The notes: generated from the sequence alone by a model not told the origin. DNA of 64,000 nt from Oscarella lobularis (GCF_947507565.1 NC_089194.1:1860001-1924000), one strand, 5' to 3'; positions 25,901-38,908 are shown, counted from the stretch's first letter. A program made the numbers and translations.

Positions 25901-27919
25901 CTGTCAACTGCGGCGAACCTTTAATAGTTCGTAATGGGGAATATATAGGAAAAGAATTCACTTTTGGCAAAAAAATTACCTATGAGTGCAATCCTGGGTT
26001 TAAACGAAGTGCCTGGGTACAATCGACATGTCTTTACACTGGCAACTGGTCTTTACCTCCAACACAGTGTTCACGTAACAAAGAGAACTTATTCAATTAG
26101 TAACATGTTGTCAAAAGTGTCTTTAGAGATATACTGCCCGTATTTGAGTGCACCTGATAATGGAAGAACTGAATTTTCCGCCGGCCTCAGTTTCGGTTCA
26201 GTTGGGACAATTTCGTGTAACCCTGGCCATGACATCACGATTAACAACGAAAAAGCGAATGTAGAAACTGTGCAACTCAAATGCGAACAAGAAGGCAAAC
26301 AAGAAGAAGCTAGAGGAGACTGGAGGGGAACGTTGACTTCACAATCTCCCACATGCCAACGTAAATAAAAACGACCATTTACACAGCGTTAACAATTAAA
26401 AGCACTCTATTTATAGCTAAGGATTGCGGTCCTTTGCCTGATATTCCAAATGGGAAAGTGGCCTTCATTCCAAACACGTTTTATCCTGGAAAAGCACACT
26501 ACTCATGCGACGCCGGTTTCCAGATAGCTGAAGGAGAAAATGAAGTTAGATGCTGTGAAACGAACGGCATTTGGGAGGGTATCGAGCCCCACTGCGAACG
26601 TAAGAACAATTAAAAAAGTATTAGTAAAAGTCTCCATTTTCTTTCTAGATAAGTGTGCCACTAAGATTTGCCCTTCGTATCAACTGTGCAAATTAATTAA
26701 TAACGAAGCAACATGCGTGTGCCTGCAGCGAGACAAGTGCTCCTCCGATTACAATCCTGTATGCGGCGATGACGGAAAAAATTACAATAACGAATGTCTG
26801 ATGAAAGTCGCTGGATGTCTTGCGGGAAATCCGGACATTAGCGTAGCAAAACGAGGAGACTGCAAATACGGTATAATATTTAAAATCCATAATTTATAAT
26901 GTATGACGTAACTTCAAGGTGGGGTTTGCCTGACCGAAAAGCCGGCTCCACCAGAGAGAAATCCGTGTCGCGGCTTCTTTACTCGATACTACTATGATTA
27001 CACTAGAGGCGAGTGCAAATCGTTTCAGTATGGAGGATGTTTTGAAGGAAGAAACAGCTTCGTTTCCAGAAAGAAGTGCGAAGACACGTGCAAGCGTATG
27101 TCTTATAGAACTCGCCAATGAGACTTTGTAGTGAATTTTTTTTCTAATTAGCGGATCCTTGTGGACTGGAAAAGGATCCTGGTCTTTGCTCCGGAAGAGA
27201 AGAGCGTTGGTACTACAATAGCGTGACTAAAAGATGCGAACGGTTTGAGTATACCGGTTGCTTTGGAAATGAAAATAATTTTGTCAATGAAGCAAAATGC
27301 TATGAGAGATGTGGAGATTATTCCAGTAAGATTTTAGGAGTACTGAAGGTCAGTAGAGTCTAACTACGTATTTAATTATTTATAGAACCTACTGTGATAA
27401 CTACTCTTCCTCCTACCACAGCCCCTCCTTCCATAGAAGGTATGAAGTACGGCTAGTGAGTTCTCATTTATTAGAATATTATGTTTTAGAGTGTTGCAAT
27501 CATACCCTAAAAGGCAATAAAAAGATATGCGAAGAAAGCAAATACGGTTAGCCGCTGGGTTGAAAACTCTGATGTTTTTGGCTGCATAATCATTTATTTA
27601 TTTATTTATTTTGGCAGTGGTTGCTGCAAAAATTGTGAGAGTAGTAAAGTCTAAGGAGGGCTTCGCAAAATATGAGATAAAGGTCACTGACGTTGTGAAG
27701 GGAAAAAGGAAGGGAGAACTGTGGGATGTGACCAGCCTAGAAATTTGTCGAGTTGGCAAGTGTTCGACCATTCTTTGCCCCGAGTTTGGTGTGGGTCACA
27801 AATTTCTTGTGGGTGGTAAAGCGCAACGGAATAAAGTAATTCACCTTGATAGAAAGGACAATTATCTAAAGCCATTTGCAAAGGATAAACGAGATCAGTT
27901 GCAAAGAGTTTGCAACTGA
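22949..27919 (+). CDS. L1: secreted lectin-like - 13 CCP - follistatin/Kazal - Kunitz x2 - NTR protein
   Basis: About 1,300 residues in 20 exons. Exon 1 (22949-23474): signal peptide MLRVFFFVLIATGTAIG, then a galactose-binding-like domain with NAVDG, TIDLHRTYLISSIK, GLRVYVG and QVCEVAVKG. Thirteen CCPs follow, one exon each, starting near 23533, 23751, 23982, 24229, 24456, 24682, 24951, 25187 (alpha), 25416 (beta), 25651 (gamma), 25900, 26127 and 26417. Then follistatin/Kazal (26649-26871: CVCLQRDKCSSDYNPVCGDD), Kunitz 1 (26920-27095: NPCRGFFTRYYYDY, P1 Arg), Kunitz 2 (27152-27327: GLCSGREERWYYN), a P/T linker exon (27386-27438: TLPPTTAPPS) and NTR (27490-27547 and 27619-27919, ending QRVCN). 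No lesion seen; the simplest intact long gene. The Kazal-Kunitz-Kunitz-NTR order is that of WFIKKN proteins; CCPs resemble complement regulators. Ligands unknown. Confidence 0.88.
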
Positions 27920-28125
27920 TCTATTTGTATGTTCTTATTAGAAAACGTCTTCAGTTTTTTCAATGTTTTAGAATACTACTAGAGGCACTGGCATGTGTTT
28001 GGATGACTTTCACGTGACTAAGCAAACGACCTCTTTTGTTAGACATGCGCAGTAGCGCTTCTTTTTGGAACTGGCGTCTGTCTTTTCTAGTTCTCTCTCC
28101 CCTTTCCGCGTTTATGGTAGGTTCG

Positions 28126-28221
28126 TGACGTAATGTCGCACGTGTGACCTTTTTATCTGGTCGTGTCTTAGGGGAGTGCACGGTACGGATCTGAGCGAGC
28201 TACGCGACGCACGGCTTCGAG
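28126..28221 (+). promoter_or_regulatory. Conserved upstream module of S1
   Basis: TGACGTAA 28126-28133 and CACGTG 28139-28144, followed by the shared leader to the ATG at 28222. The spacer 27920-28125 after L1 begins with the block typical of long-gene tails (gtcttcagttttttcaatg, then ggcactggcatgtgtttgg) and has a second CACGTG near 28011. Confidence 0.65.
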
Positions 28222-30424
28222 ATGTTGCGAGTTTTCTTCTTTGTTCTCATTGCGACTGGAACTGCTATTGGACAGTCTCAGGTGGACGTTCAATGCCATG
28301 GCCTCTTGGACTGGACGATCGTAAAACCCAAAGCTCATTTGGGTTCGTCACCTTTTAATTCCCAAACGGTGGCTCTGAATGCAGTTGACGGAGTCGTTCC
28401 GGGAAATGGAGAGTTCAATAAATGCGCAATTACAAAAGATTACGGCACGCCAGAGAAGAAATCTCTGACTATTGACCTTCACCGGACTTATCTGATATCA
28501 TCAATAAAAACGTACCTGAGGCAAAACCATAGAGCTGCCTGGCAGAATGGGCTTAGAGTCTATGTTGGACCAAACAATAATACCCATGAAGGAAATACTC
28601 AGTGTGGATTAGCATACACCTACCAAAATGAGAATCATGGACCTGTATTTAACTGTTCGCCTCCAATTAGAGGACGATTTGTATTTCTTCTCAAAAGCGA
28701 TAACAAGAAATTCGGCGTGCAGGTGTGTGAAGTTGCAGTGAAAGGTGAGCGCCTACTCATTGCATTTCATTTATTAATACTCAGTATTATTTAGTGGTGA
28801 CGTTTAACCAGCTTCCTCCTCTTCCAAACGCTTGTTCTCATAACGCATCGTTGAGTACAACAGTCACCTATCATTGTGAAGAAGGCTATGTATCAGATGG
28901 AGGAAAGGCCACTAGCATTTGCCTAGAAAGTGGAACGTGGTCTTATCCGTCTCTATATTGCAGTATGAAAGTGATTTTATGTAATTACAATGTTAATTTT
29001 GTTTTTGCAGGAAAACCATGTCCACTTCCTCCATTCAAATACAAAGAGTTATTGCTTAGGGCAAACTTCAGGAATATGGCGGCTCTCTATGCCTGTCCTT
29101 ATGGCACAGTGCAGAGGTATCAAATAAGGCAATGCGGAGGCGATGGTAAATGGATTGAAAATCTTGAACCATGCGAAGGTATAAACGCAATACGTTTTTT
29201 ATCTTGGGTATACAACTCAAAAGCAATTTTTTTTCTTTTAGCTGTTGACTGCGGGAAACCTGATGATCCTCTCTATGGATACCACAGAAAGCTATCAAGC
29301 TACAAATTCAAAGCCGAAGTAGAGTATGCTTGCTACTATGGATACAAGCTTCAAGGAGAAAGAAAATCTTTGTGTCAGTCAACAGGAAATTGGGATTCTC
29401 CGTCTCCACCTACATGCGAATGTACGAAATCAATTTCACGGCATGCTGACTAACTAAGCAATTTTAGTGATGAGGTGCCCTGGGTTCGCTCCACCTGAGT
29501 CTGGAGCAGTTCAAATAGAAGGGCGAACCGTCAATGACACAGCCAAATTCAAGTGCAATAGCGGTTATGATTTGGTTGGACCTGAAACGTTGACTTGCAA
29601 AGTTATCAATAATGGTGCTTCATGGTCTCATGTACCTCCAACGTGTAAACGTAAGGCTGTTTTCTCTATTTACAAAAAATACTGACTTCTTTTTTATGCA
29701 GCTAAAAAATGCATCAGACCACCACATGTGTCTGTTAATGGAAAAATTGTTTGAGACAATTTGCACTATCCAAATACAATTGAATTCGTGTGCAATCAGG
29801 GATACGTACTTACTCCTGCAAAGTCCGTTTGGAGATGCAGTGAAAATGGAAAATGGAAAGATAATGAAAGAAGAGAGACGAATTTTCCCACTTGTGAACG
29901 TAAGTTTCAAAGTCAGTTATCATTTCTAATTAAAAGTATAGGCACATTTAGCTGTCAGCTGCGGTGGACCTCCAGCGATACATAATGGCCATTTCAGAGG
30001 AATAATTTCGTATTTGGCAGCAGAGTCGAGTATTACTGTGATAGCGGATTCAAACGCGTGGGTTCCTCAACGTTAGAGTGTATGCACACTAGAAAGTGGT
30101 ATCCCACTCCTCCAAAGTGCCTAGGTAAGAATCTATTTTTAATCTAAAATTACTCTAATGTGTGAATTTCTTTTAGAATTACTATGTCCTTATTTGAGAG
30201 CTCCAGAGAACGGGAAAAGCTTGTTTACAGGTTTGGTTGTGGGCTCAGTCGTGCACTACTCGTGCAACCCTGGCTACACAATTGCAATTAACGATGAAAA
30301 AGTAGACAACATAGAACAAGTATCATTGAGATGCATACAGATTGGAAATCAAGATTCAGCTAAATTAATGTGGAAAGGAGCGTTGACGTCAATGCCTCCA
30401 ACATGCAAGCCTTCAAATAACTAA
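28222..30424 (+). pseudogene. S1: lectin-like - 7 CCP short gene, broken by a stop and a frameshift
   Basis: Short-class copy. Lectin-like exon 28222-28744, nearly the same as in L1; CCP1 28795-28972, CCP2 about 29012-29179, alpha 29242-29420, beta 29468-29652, gamma 29702-29900, delta from about 29952, epsilon 30177-30424 ending PPTCKPSNN. In gamma, where paralogues read GEDFHYPN, codon 29752-29754 is TGA, in frame. In delta a single base is missing at about 30000 (paralogues have aggaaataat, here aggaataat), shifting the frame. All upstream exons are open, so a secreted lectin plus four CCPs could still be made. S1 could be a recent pseudogene or a truncated protein; two independent lesions favour decay of the 3' part. 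Confidence 0.8.
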
Positions 30425-30648
30425 AAACAATTAACAGGAATCGTGTCATGTATGTACTCAAGCACGTGCTTTATTTTATACGGACTGTGAGTCAGGCGTG
30501 CGCAATAGCACTTCTTGTCCGTTTTCGCCCAAGCAAGACAATGAGACGACTGTCGCCGAAAATGGAATGGCCACGCGACGACGCACAGTAGCGCTTCTTT
30601 TGAAACTCACTCGTTTAGGAAGTTTTCTCTCCCCCTTTCCTGGGTTCG

Positions 30649-30756
30649 TGACGTAATTTCGCACGTGCGACCTTATCTCATATCTCATTTGGTCGTGTCT
30701 TCGGGGTTGAGTGCACAGTACGGATCTGAGCGAGCTACGCGACGCACGGCTTGGAG
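30649..30756 (+). promoter_or_regulatory. Conserved upstream module of L2
   Basis: TGACGTAA 30649-30656 and CACGTG 30662-30667. The spacer 30425-30648 is the type that follows short genes: AGCACGTGCT palindrome at 30461-30470, then ttttatacggactgtgag and cgcccaagcaagacaatgag. Confidence 0.65.
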
Positions 30757-33700
30757 ATGTTGCGAGTTTTCTTCTTTGTTCTCATTGCGACTGGAACTGC
30801 TATTGGACAGTCTCAAGTGGACGACTGTCAATGCCATGGCCTCTTGAACTGGGCGATTGTAAAACCCAAAGCTCATTTGGGTGACTCACCTTTTAATTCC
30901 CAAACGGTGGCTCTGAATGCAGTTGACGGAGTCGTTCCGGGAAATGGAGAGTTCAATAAATGCGCAATTACAAAAGATTACGGCACGCCAGAGAAGAAAT
31001 CTCTGACTATTGACCTTCACCGGACTTATCTGATATCATCAATAAAAACGTACCTGAGGCAAAACCATAGAGCTTCCTGGCAGAATGGGCTTAGAGTCTA
31101 TGTTGGACCAAACAATAATACCCATGAAGGAAATACTCAGTGTGGATCAGCATACACCTACCAAAATGAGAATTATGAACCTGTATTTAACTGTTCGCCT
31201 CCAGTTAAAGGACGATTTGTATTTCTTCTCAAAAATGATACCAGGAGGTTTGGTCTGCAAGTGTGTGAAGTTGCAGTGAAAGGAGGTGAGTCTGCTTTAG
31301 TTATGCGGATCTAATGTTTATTTAATCTCTTTATATAGCGGTGACCTGTAACCAGTCTGCTCCTCTTATTCAAAATGCCACCGTCGAATATAACTGCACA
31401 CCTTGGAATGCATTAGAAGCCACCTATCGTTGCAATGAAGGCTATGTATCAAATGGAGGATATAATATCAGCACTTGCTTTGGAAATGAAACGTGGTCTC
31501 AGCCATCTCTAAATTGCAGTATGAAATTAATTTTATATTCAGTTTTAATGTTATTTTTGTTTTTATGGCAGCACGATGTCCACCTCCTCCACCTGAGTAT
31601 AAAAAGAAAGATTTACTGCTAACAAATAACGTTGACAATATAATTGCTACGTATGCCTGTCCCCATGGCAAGGGTCCTAGACAGCAAACAATGCATTGCG
31701 GAGAAGATGGTCAATGGATTGAAGATCTTGAACCATGCAAAGGTGTGAAAGACATTATGATCCATTTTTATTATAATGTTCTTTTCACAGTTCTTTTTTG
31801 CTCTAACGTCACCGTGCCTTTGCCCCCATTGACTCTATCAATCGAAGATAACGACAACGTTATTGGAAGCAAAAGGAATTACAGTTGCAATGACAGTTGC
31901 TATGAACTGATAGGAACTGCAAATCAGACATGCAATTATTCATCAGACGGACGCCATGCTGTTTGGTCTTCTGAAGTACCAACGTGTGAAAGTAAATTTT
32001 GTCATTTGACATGCCTGAACTACTAATTTGTTATTTCAGGAATCGATTGTGGTTTACCTTCTATCATCATTGACTTTTCTACTTCAACCGTGGATTCAAC
32101 AACGTGCGGAGGAACAGCTACTTATAAATGTGAGGAAGGCTACGAAATGGTTGGCAGCCCAAACGTAACTTGTTCAACAATTGGCCAATGGGGAGAAAGG
32201 CCTTCTTGCAAACGTGAGTTCTTAAGAACTTTGGTGGAGGTTTCTAATATATTTCTTTACAATAGCCGTTCGTTGTCCTTCTCCAGTTGGAAACTCGGAT
32301 CAGCTCAAGACTAACAGCTCTGATTTCACGTATTCAAACGTCATTCAGTTCATTTGCAAGTCCAGTAAAAAAGTTGTTGTGGGAAGTAGAACTAGTCAAT
32401 GTTTATCAAATGGAATTTGGTCACATGAGCCTCCAAATTGCAAGCGTAAGGTCAATCGCGCAAGAAATGGAAGAGTTTGAAAATATTTCTATTAGGGCCA
32501 TACTGTATATTCGAGCCACGTTTCCTGCAGAACATGACTGTGAAATTTGAAGATAATAAGAACGAGACAAAGATTTATGCTGACGGCGGGAAAGTTAGAA
32601 TTTCCTGCGAAGAAGGCTATAAACTTAATGGTTCACAAACAGTCAACTGTACGTCAAATGGAAGCTCACTGAATGGAAATTGGGATTCAGATTTTCCTAC
32701 TTGCGAAAGTACATAACGCACACATCAATAGTACCTTGGACTATTAGCTGCTATTTTTAGGAATTTCTTGCGGACTTGCTAAACCGTCTCCAAAATTGAA
32801 TTGGATTAATGGGTCCGGAGACAATTATTATAATGACACAGCTTTTTACAGATGTGCTGAAGGTTACATTCCTCAAACTCCGCAGAAATTTAGATGTGGG
32901 TTAAAAGAAACATGGGAAGCAGTGGAAGAACAAGAGCAGTGTTCACGTACTATTATTAAACGGACTAAACTCAAATAAAACATTTTCTTTTCTTTTAGCT
33001 GTTAACTGTGGAAAACCTAATGACCCTCAAAATGCATATCATAAATCAAGCAATTACACATTTAAGGCCGAAGTAGAATTTGTTTGCTATAATGGATACA
33101 ACCTTACTAAAGGAGAAGGAAAATCGTCGTGTGAATCAAGTGGGAAGTGGACACCTGAGCCTCCAAACAGATGCAGAGGTAGAGAAATCAATCATTCAAG
33201 TTCAGGGCATGCTAACTAAGAAAATTTTAGCAATGAGTTGTCCTGAGTTCGGTTCATTTGAGAATGGAATAATTCAATCAAAAAATAAACACGTGAATGA
33301 CACGGCAACATTCAAGTGCAATAAGGGTTACAATTTGGTTGGAGATGAAACTCTAACTTGCCAAGTTATCGACGATGCCGCTTCATGGTCCAATAAACCT
33401 CCAACGTGTAAACGTAAGGGACTCATTTTTTCTCAGTTCACCAGATACGGACTGCATTTCTGTAGCTAAAAATTGTGACAGACCACGTGCGCCTCTTAAT
33501 AATAATGGGAGAGTAGTTGGAGAAGACTTTCACTATCCAAACACGATTGAATTCGTGTGCAATCAGGGATACATACTTACTCCTGCCAAGTCCGTTTGGA
33601 GATGCAGTGAAAATGGAAAATGGAAAGATAATGAGAATAGAGAGACTTTTCCAACCTGCGAACGTAAGTGAACGCGTGTGTATGTACTGTAGAGTGAAAC

Positions 33701-36700
33701 AATATTTTTAGCTGTTTACTGCGGGAAACCTGACGATCCTCTCTATGGATATCATAAATCAAACGATTACACATTTAAGGCCGAAGTAGAGTATGCTTGC
33801 TACTATGGATACGAGCTTCAAGGAGAAAGAAAAACATCGTGTCAGTCAACTGGGAATTGGGATCCTCAGTCTCCACCAACATGCGAAGGTATGAAATCAA
33901 TTTCACAGCATGCTGACTAACTAGAAAATTTTAGTGATGAGGTGCTCTGAGTTGGATCCATTTCAGTTTGGAACAGTTCAATTAGAAGGGCGAAACGTAA
34001 ATGACACGGCAAAATTCATGTGCAATAGCGGTTACGATTTGGTTGGAGCTGAAACTTTGACTTGCAAAGTTATCAACGAAGTCGCTTCGTGGTCTCATGA
34101 ACCTCCAACGTGTAAACGTAAGGGACTCATTTTTTTCTATTACCAAAATACTGAATTCTTTTTGCAGCTAAAGAATGCAGCAGACCACATGTGCCTAGAA
34201 ATGGGAGAGTAGTTGGAGAAGACTTTCACTATCCAAACACGATTGAATTCGTGTGCAATCAGGGATACATACTTACTCCTGCAAAGTCGGTTTGGAATTG
34301 CAGTGAAAATGGAAAATGGAAATATAATGAGACATGCGAGTGGGGGCAATTTCCAACCTGTGAACGTAAGTGAACGCGTGTGTATGTACTGTAGAGTGAA
34401 ACAATTTCTTTTAGCTGTTTACTGCGGGAAACCTGACGATCCTCTCCATGGATATCATAAATCAAATAATTACACATTTGAGACCGAAGTAGAGTATGCT
34501 TGCTACTATGGATTCGCGCTTCGAGGAGAAAGAAAAACGTGGTGCCAATCGACTGGAAATTGGGATCTTCAGTCTCCACCAACATGCGAAGGTATGCAAT
34601 CATGTTCACGCGTAATAGCTACAGTAACTGGAAAATTTTAGTGATGACTTGCCCTGATTTGGCTCAAATAAAGTTTGGAAGCGTTGAAGTGACGGGAAAT
34701 CACGTGAACGACACGGCAACATTCAAGAGCAATAGCGGTTACAATTTGGTTGGACCTGAAACTATAACTTGCAAAGTTATCAATAGTACCGCTTCATGGT
34801 CTCATGCATCTCCAATGATTAAAGGTAAGGCTCTTTTCTCTATTTACAAAAATAACTGACTTCTTTTTTATGCAGCTAAAAAATGCGTCAGACCGCGTGG
34901 GCCTGTGAATGGAATGAGAGTTGGACAACATATCCGCTATTCAAAGACAATTAAATTTGTGTGTGATCAGGGATACGTACTTACTCCTGCAGCAAAGTCG
35001 GTTTGGAGATGCAGCGAGAATGGAAAATGGAAAGATAATGAGAGAAAAGAGACAAATTTTCCAACTTGTGAACGTAGGTGAAAAAGTGCTCACGTACTGT
35101 TTGTTATTCATTCCTTTTTTTCCAGCTGTTGACTGTGGAAAACCTGATGATCCTCTCTATGGATATCATAAGAAGCTATCAAACTACAAATTTGAAGCCG
35201 AAGTAGAGTATAGTTGCTACTATGGATACAAGCTTCAAGGAAAAGAAAGAGCTGTGTGTCAGTCAACTGGGAATTGGGATTCTCCGCCAACGTGCGAATG
35301 TACGAAATCAATTTCACGGCATGTTGACTAACTAAACAATTTTAATTTTAGTGATGAGGTGCCCTGGCTTAGCTCCACCTCAGTTTGGAACAATTCAATT
35401 AGAAGGACGAAACGTAAACGACACGGCAAAATTCACGTGCAATAGCGGTTATGATTTGGTTGGAGCTGAAGCTGTGACTTGTGAAGTTATCAACAAAGTC
35501 GCTTCATGGTCTCATGAACCTCCAACGTGTAAACGTAAGGTTACCCTTTTTCTATTTATATTTACAAAATGCCGAATTCTTTTCGTACCCGTAGCTAAAA
35601 AATGCGCTGAACCACGTGTCTCTAAAAATGGGAGAGTACTTGGAGAAGACTTTCACTATCCCAACACAATTGAGTTTGTGTGCAATCAGGGATACATACT
35701 TACTCCCGCAAAGTCGGTTTGGAGATGCGGCGAAAACGGAAAGTGGAAAGATAATGATAAAAGAGAGACAAATTTTCCAACTTGTAGACGTAAGTAAAAG
35801 CAGCGTTCACCTACTGTTATTCATTTAATTATTTTTAGCTGTTGACTGTGGGAAACCTGATGATCCTCTCTATGGATATCATAAGAAGCTATCAGGCTAC
35901 AAATTCAAAGCCGAAGTAGAGTATGCTTGCTACTATGGATACAAGCTTCAAGGAAAAGAAAAAGCTGTGTGTCAGTCAACTGGGAGTTGGGATCCTTCGT
36001 CTCCACCAAAATGCAAAGGTAGAAAATCAATTAAGTTTACGTCATGCTAACTAATTAGAAAATTTTAGTGATGAACTGCTCTGAGTTGGATCCACCTGAG
36101 TTTGGAGCAGTTCAATTAGAAGGGCGAAACGTAAACGACACGGCAAAATTCATGTGCAATAGCGGTTATGATTTGGTTGGAGATGAAACTTTGACTTGCA
36201 AAGTTATCAATAAAGGCGCTTCGTGGTCTCATGTATCTCCAACGTGTAAACGTAAGGTTATTCTTTTTCTATTTACAAAATTCTGAATACCTTTTTGTGT
36301 AGCTAAAAAATGCATCAGACCACGTGTGCCTAGAAACGGGAGAGTCGTTGGAGAAGACTTTCACTATCCAAACACAATTGAATTTAGATGCAATCAGGGA
36401 TACGTACTTACTCCTGAAAATCCGGTCTGGAAATGCAGTGAAGATGGAACATGGAAAGATGATGAGACATGCGAGTGGGAGCAATTTCCAACCTGTGAAC
36501 GTAAGTTTCAATGTCAGTTATCATGTATAATTCAAACTACGCGCACATTTAGCTGTCAACTGCAGCGAACCTTCAATGATTCCGAATGGGAAATATATAG
36601 GAAAAGAATTCACTTTCGGCAAAACAATCACCTATGAGTGCAATTCTGGGTTTAAACGAAGTGCCTGGGTACAATCAACATGTCGTCACACTGGCCAATG

Positions 36701-38645
36701 GTCTTTACCTCCACCACAGTGTTCACGTAACAGAAAAAACTTATTCAATTATTTGTTGTCAAAAGTGTCTTTTAGAGATAAACTGCTCGTATTTGAGTGC
36801 ACCTGTTAATGGAAAAATGGAAATTTCTGCCGGCCAAATTATTCCAGGTCCTGACGGTTTTGTCTTCAGTTTCTGTTCAGTTTTGACATTTTCGTGTGAC
36901 CCTGGCTATGATCTCATGATTTCCGTCAAGATTATCATCAAGATTTTCATAACGATTATGAACAAAACAGCGAATGTAGAAACTGTGCAACTCAAATGCG
37001 AACAAGAAGGCGAACAAGAAGAAGCTAGAGGAGTCTGGAAGGGAAAGCTGACTTCACGAGCTCCAACATGCCAACGTAAATAAAAATGACCGTTTACACG
37101 GTGTTAACAATTAAAAACACTCTATTTATAGCTAAGGATTGCGGTCCTTTGCCTGATATACAAGATGGGAAGGTTGCCTTCATTCCAAACACGCTTTATC
37201 CTGGAAAAGCACACTACTCATGCAACCCCGGTTTCCAGATAGCTGAAGGAGAAGAAGCAGCAGTTAGATGCTGCGGAACAAACGGCATTTGGGAGGGTAT
37301 CGAACCCCATTGTGAACGTAAGAACAATTACCGTTAATTAAAAAAGGTATTAGTAAAAGTCTCCATTTTCTTTCTAGATAAGTGTGCCAATAAGAACTGC
37401 CCTTCGTATCAACTGTGCAAATTAATTAATAACGAAGCAACATGCGTGTGCCTGCAGCGAGACAAGTGCTCCTCCGATTACAATCCTGTATGTGGCGATG
37501 ACGGGAAAAACTACAATAACGAATGTCTGATGAAAGTCGCTGGATGTCTTGCGGGAAATCCGGACATTAGCGTAGCAAAACGAGGAGACTGCAAATACGG
37601 TATAATATTTAAAATCCATAATTTATAATGTATGACGTAACTTCAAGGTGGGGTTTGCCTAACTGAAAAGCCGGCTCCACCAGAGAGAAATCCGTGTCGC
37701 GGCTTCTTTACTCGATACTACTATGATTACAGTAGAGGCGAGTGCAAATCGTTTCAGTATGGAGGATGTTTTGAAGGAAGAAACAGCTTCGTTTCCAGAA
37801 AGAAGTGCGAAGACACGTGCAAGCGTATGTCTTATAGAACTCGCCAGTGAGACTTTGTAGTGAATTTTTTTTTAATTAGCGGATCCCTGTGGACTGGAAA
37901 AGGATCGTGGTCTTTGCTCCGGAAGAGAAGAGCGTTGGTACTACAATAGCGTGACTAAAAGATGCGAACGGTTTGAGTATACCGGTTGCTTTGGAAATGA
38001 AAATAATTTTGTCAATGAAGTAAAATGCTATGAGAGATGTGAAGATTATTCCAGTAAGATTTTAGGAGTACTGAAGGTCAGTAGAGTCTACTACGTATTT
38101 AATTATTTATAGAACCTACTGTGATAACTACTCTTCCTCCTACCACAGCCCCTCCTTCCATAGAAGGTATCGAGTACGGATAGTGAGTCCTCATTTATTA
38201 GAATATGATTTTTTAGAGTGTTGCAATCATACCCTAAAAGGCAATAAAAATATATGCGAAAAAAGCAAATACGGTTAGCAGCTGAGTGTTTTTGGCTGCA
38301 TAATCATTTATTTATTTATTTATTTATTTATTTATTTTGGCAGTGGTTGCTGCAAAAATTGTGAGAGTAGTAAAGTCTAAGGAGGGCTTCGCAAAATATG
38401 AGATAAAGATTACTGACGTTGTGAAGGGAAAAAGGAAGGGAGAACTGTGGGATATGACCAGCCTTGAAATTTCTCGAGTTGGCAAGTGTTCGACCATTCT
38501 TTGTCCCCAGTTTGGTGTGGGTGACAAATTTCTTGTGGGTGGTAAAAAACAACGGAATAAAGTAATTCACCTTGATAGAAGGGACAATTATCTAAAGCCA
38601 TTTGCAAGCGATAAACGAGATCAGTTGCAAAGAGTTTGCAACTGA
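30757..38645 (+). CDS. L2: largest long gene, lectin-like - 25 CCP - Kazal - Kunitz x2 - NTR
   Basis: About 2,050 residues in 32 exons. The lectin-like exon (30757-31285) is followed by CCP1 of the second type (31340: NQSAPLIQNATVEYNC, five Cys), CCP2-7 (31572, 31790, 32040, 32267, 32496, 32761), then five successive alpha-beta-gamma triplets starting at 32999, 33712, 34414, 35126 and 35839, then three CCPs (36552, 36777, 37131). Kazal 37377-37599, Kunitz 1 37648-37823, Kunitz 2 37880-38055, linker 38113-38166, NTR 38216-38272 and 38342-38645. Beta of triplet 3 (34642-34826) has lost its second and fourth Cys. The CCP at 36777 carries an Ile/Lys-rich insertion (KIIIKIFITIMN). The frame appears open throughout. 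Amplified triplets recall the long homologous repeats of complement receptor 1, by analogy only. Confidence 0.86.
32999..36500 (+). repeat. Five tandem copies of a three-CCP (six exon/intron) block in L2
   Basis: Blocks begin at 32999, 33712, 34414, 35126 and 35839, a spacing of about 700 bp. Each holds alpha (CGKPxDP...GYHK), beta (C...VNDTAxFxCNxGY) and gamma (RVVGEDFHYPNTIEF...LTPAKSVW) exons with their introns, including the recurring intron text aaatcaatttcacggcatgctgac. Exons and introns are both conserved, so the unit of amplification is genomic DNA. Confidence 0.9.
38308..38336. repeat. (TTTA)n run in the intron before the last L2 exon
   Basis: The polypyrimidine/acceptor region before the final NTR exon is a TTTA run. 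The equivalent intron in L1 (about 27594-27609) has fewer units and those of L3, L4 and L5 fewer still, so it is a length-variable marker between paralogues. Confidence 0.85.
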
Positions 38646-38908
38646 TCTAACATTGACTATTTGTATGTTCTTATTAGAAAACGTCTTCAGTTTTTTCAAT
38701 GTTTTAGAATACTGCTAGAGGCACTGGCATGTGTTTGGATGTGATCAGCACTTACTGTCAGATCATGCGACCGCAGCAAACTTACGCGCCTTTTCCAAGT
38801 GAGCACGACCTCTCCGTTAGGCATGCGCAGTAGCACTTCTTTTAGAAACTGGCGTCTGTCTTTTCTAGAAAATGTTCTCTCCCCCTTTCCACGTTTATGG
38901 TGGGTCCG

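Noticed and set aside
26920-27327. Kunitz pair as a venom-type toxin
   Set aside because: The domains sit inside a large multidomain secreted protein in WFIKKN order; nothing points to a stand-alone toxin.
22949-27919. L1 as an orthologue of complement factor H or CR1
   Set aside because: Only the CCP fold is shared; the lectin-like head and the Kazal-Kunitz-NTR tail are absent from those proteins.
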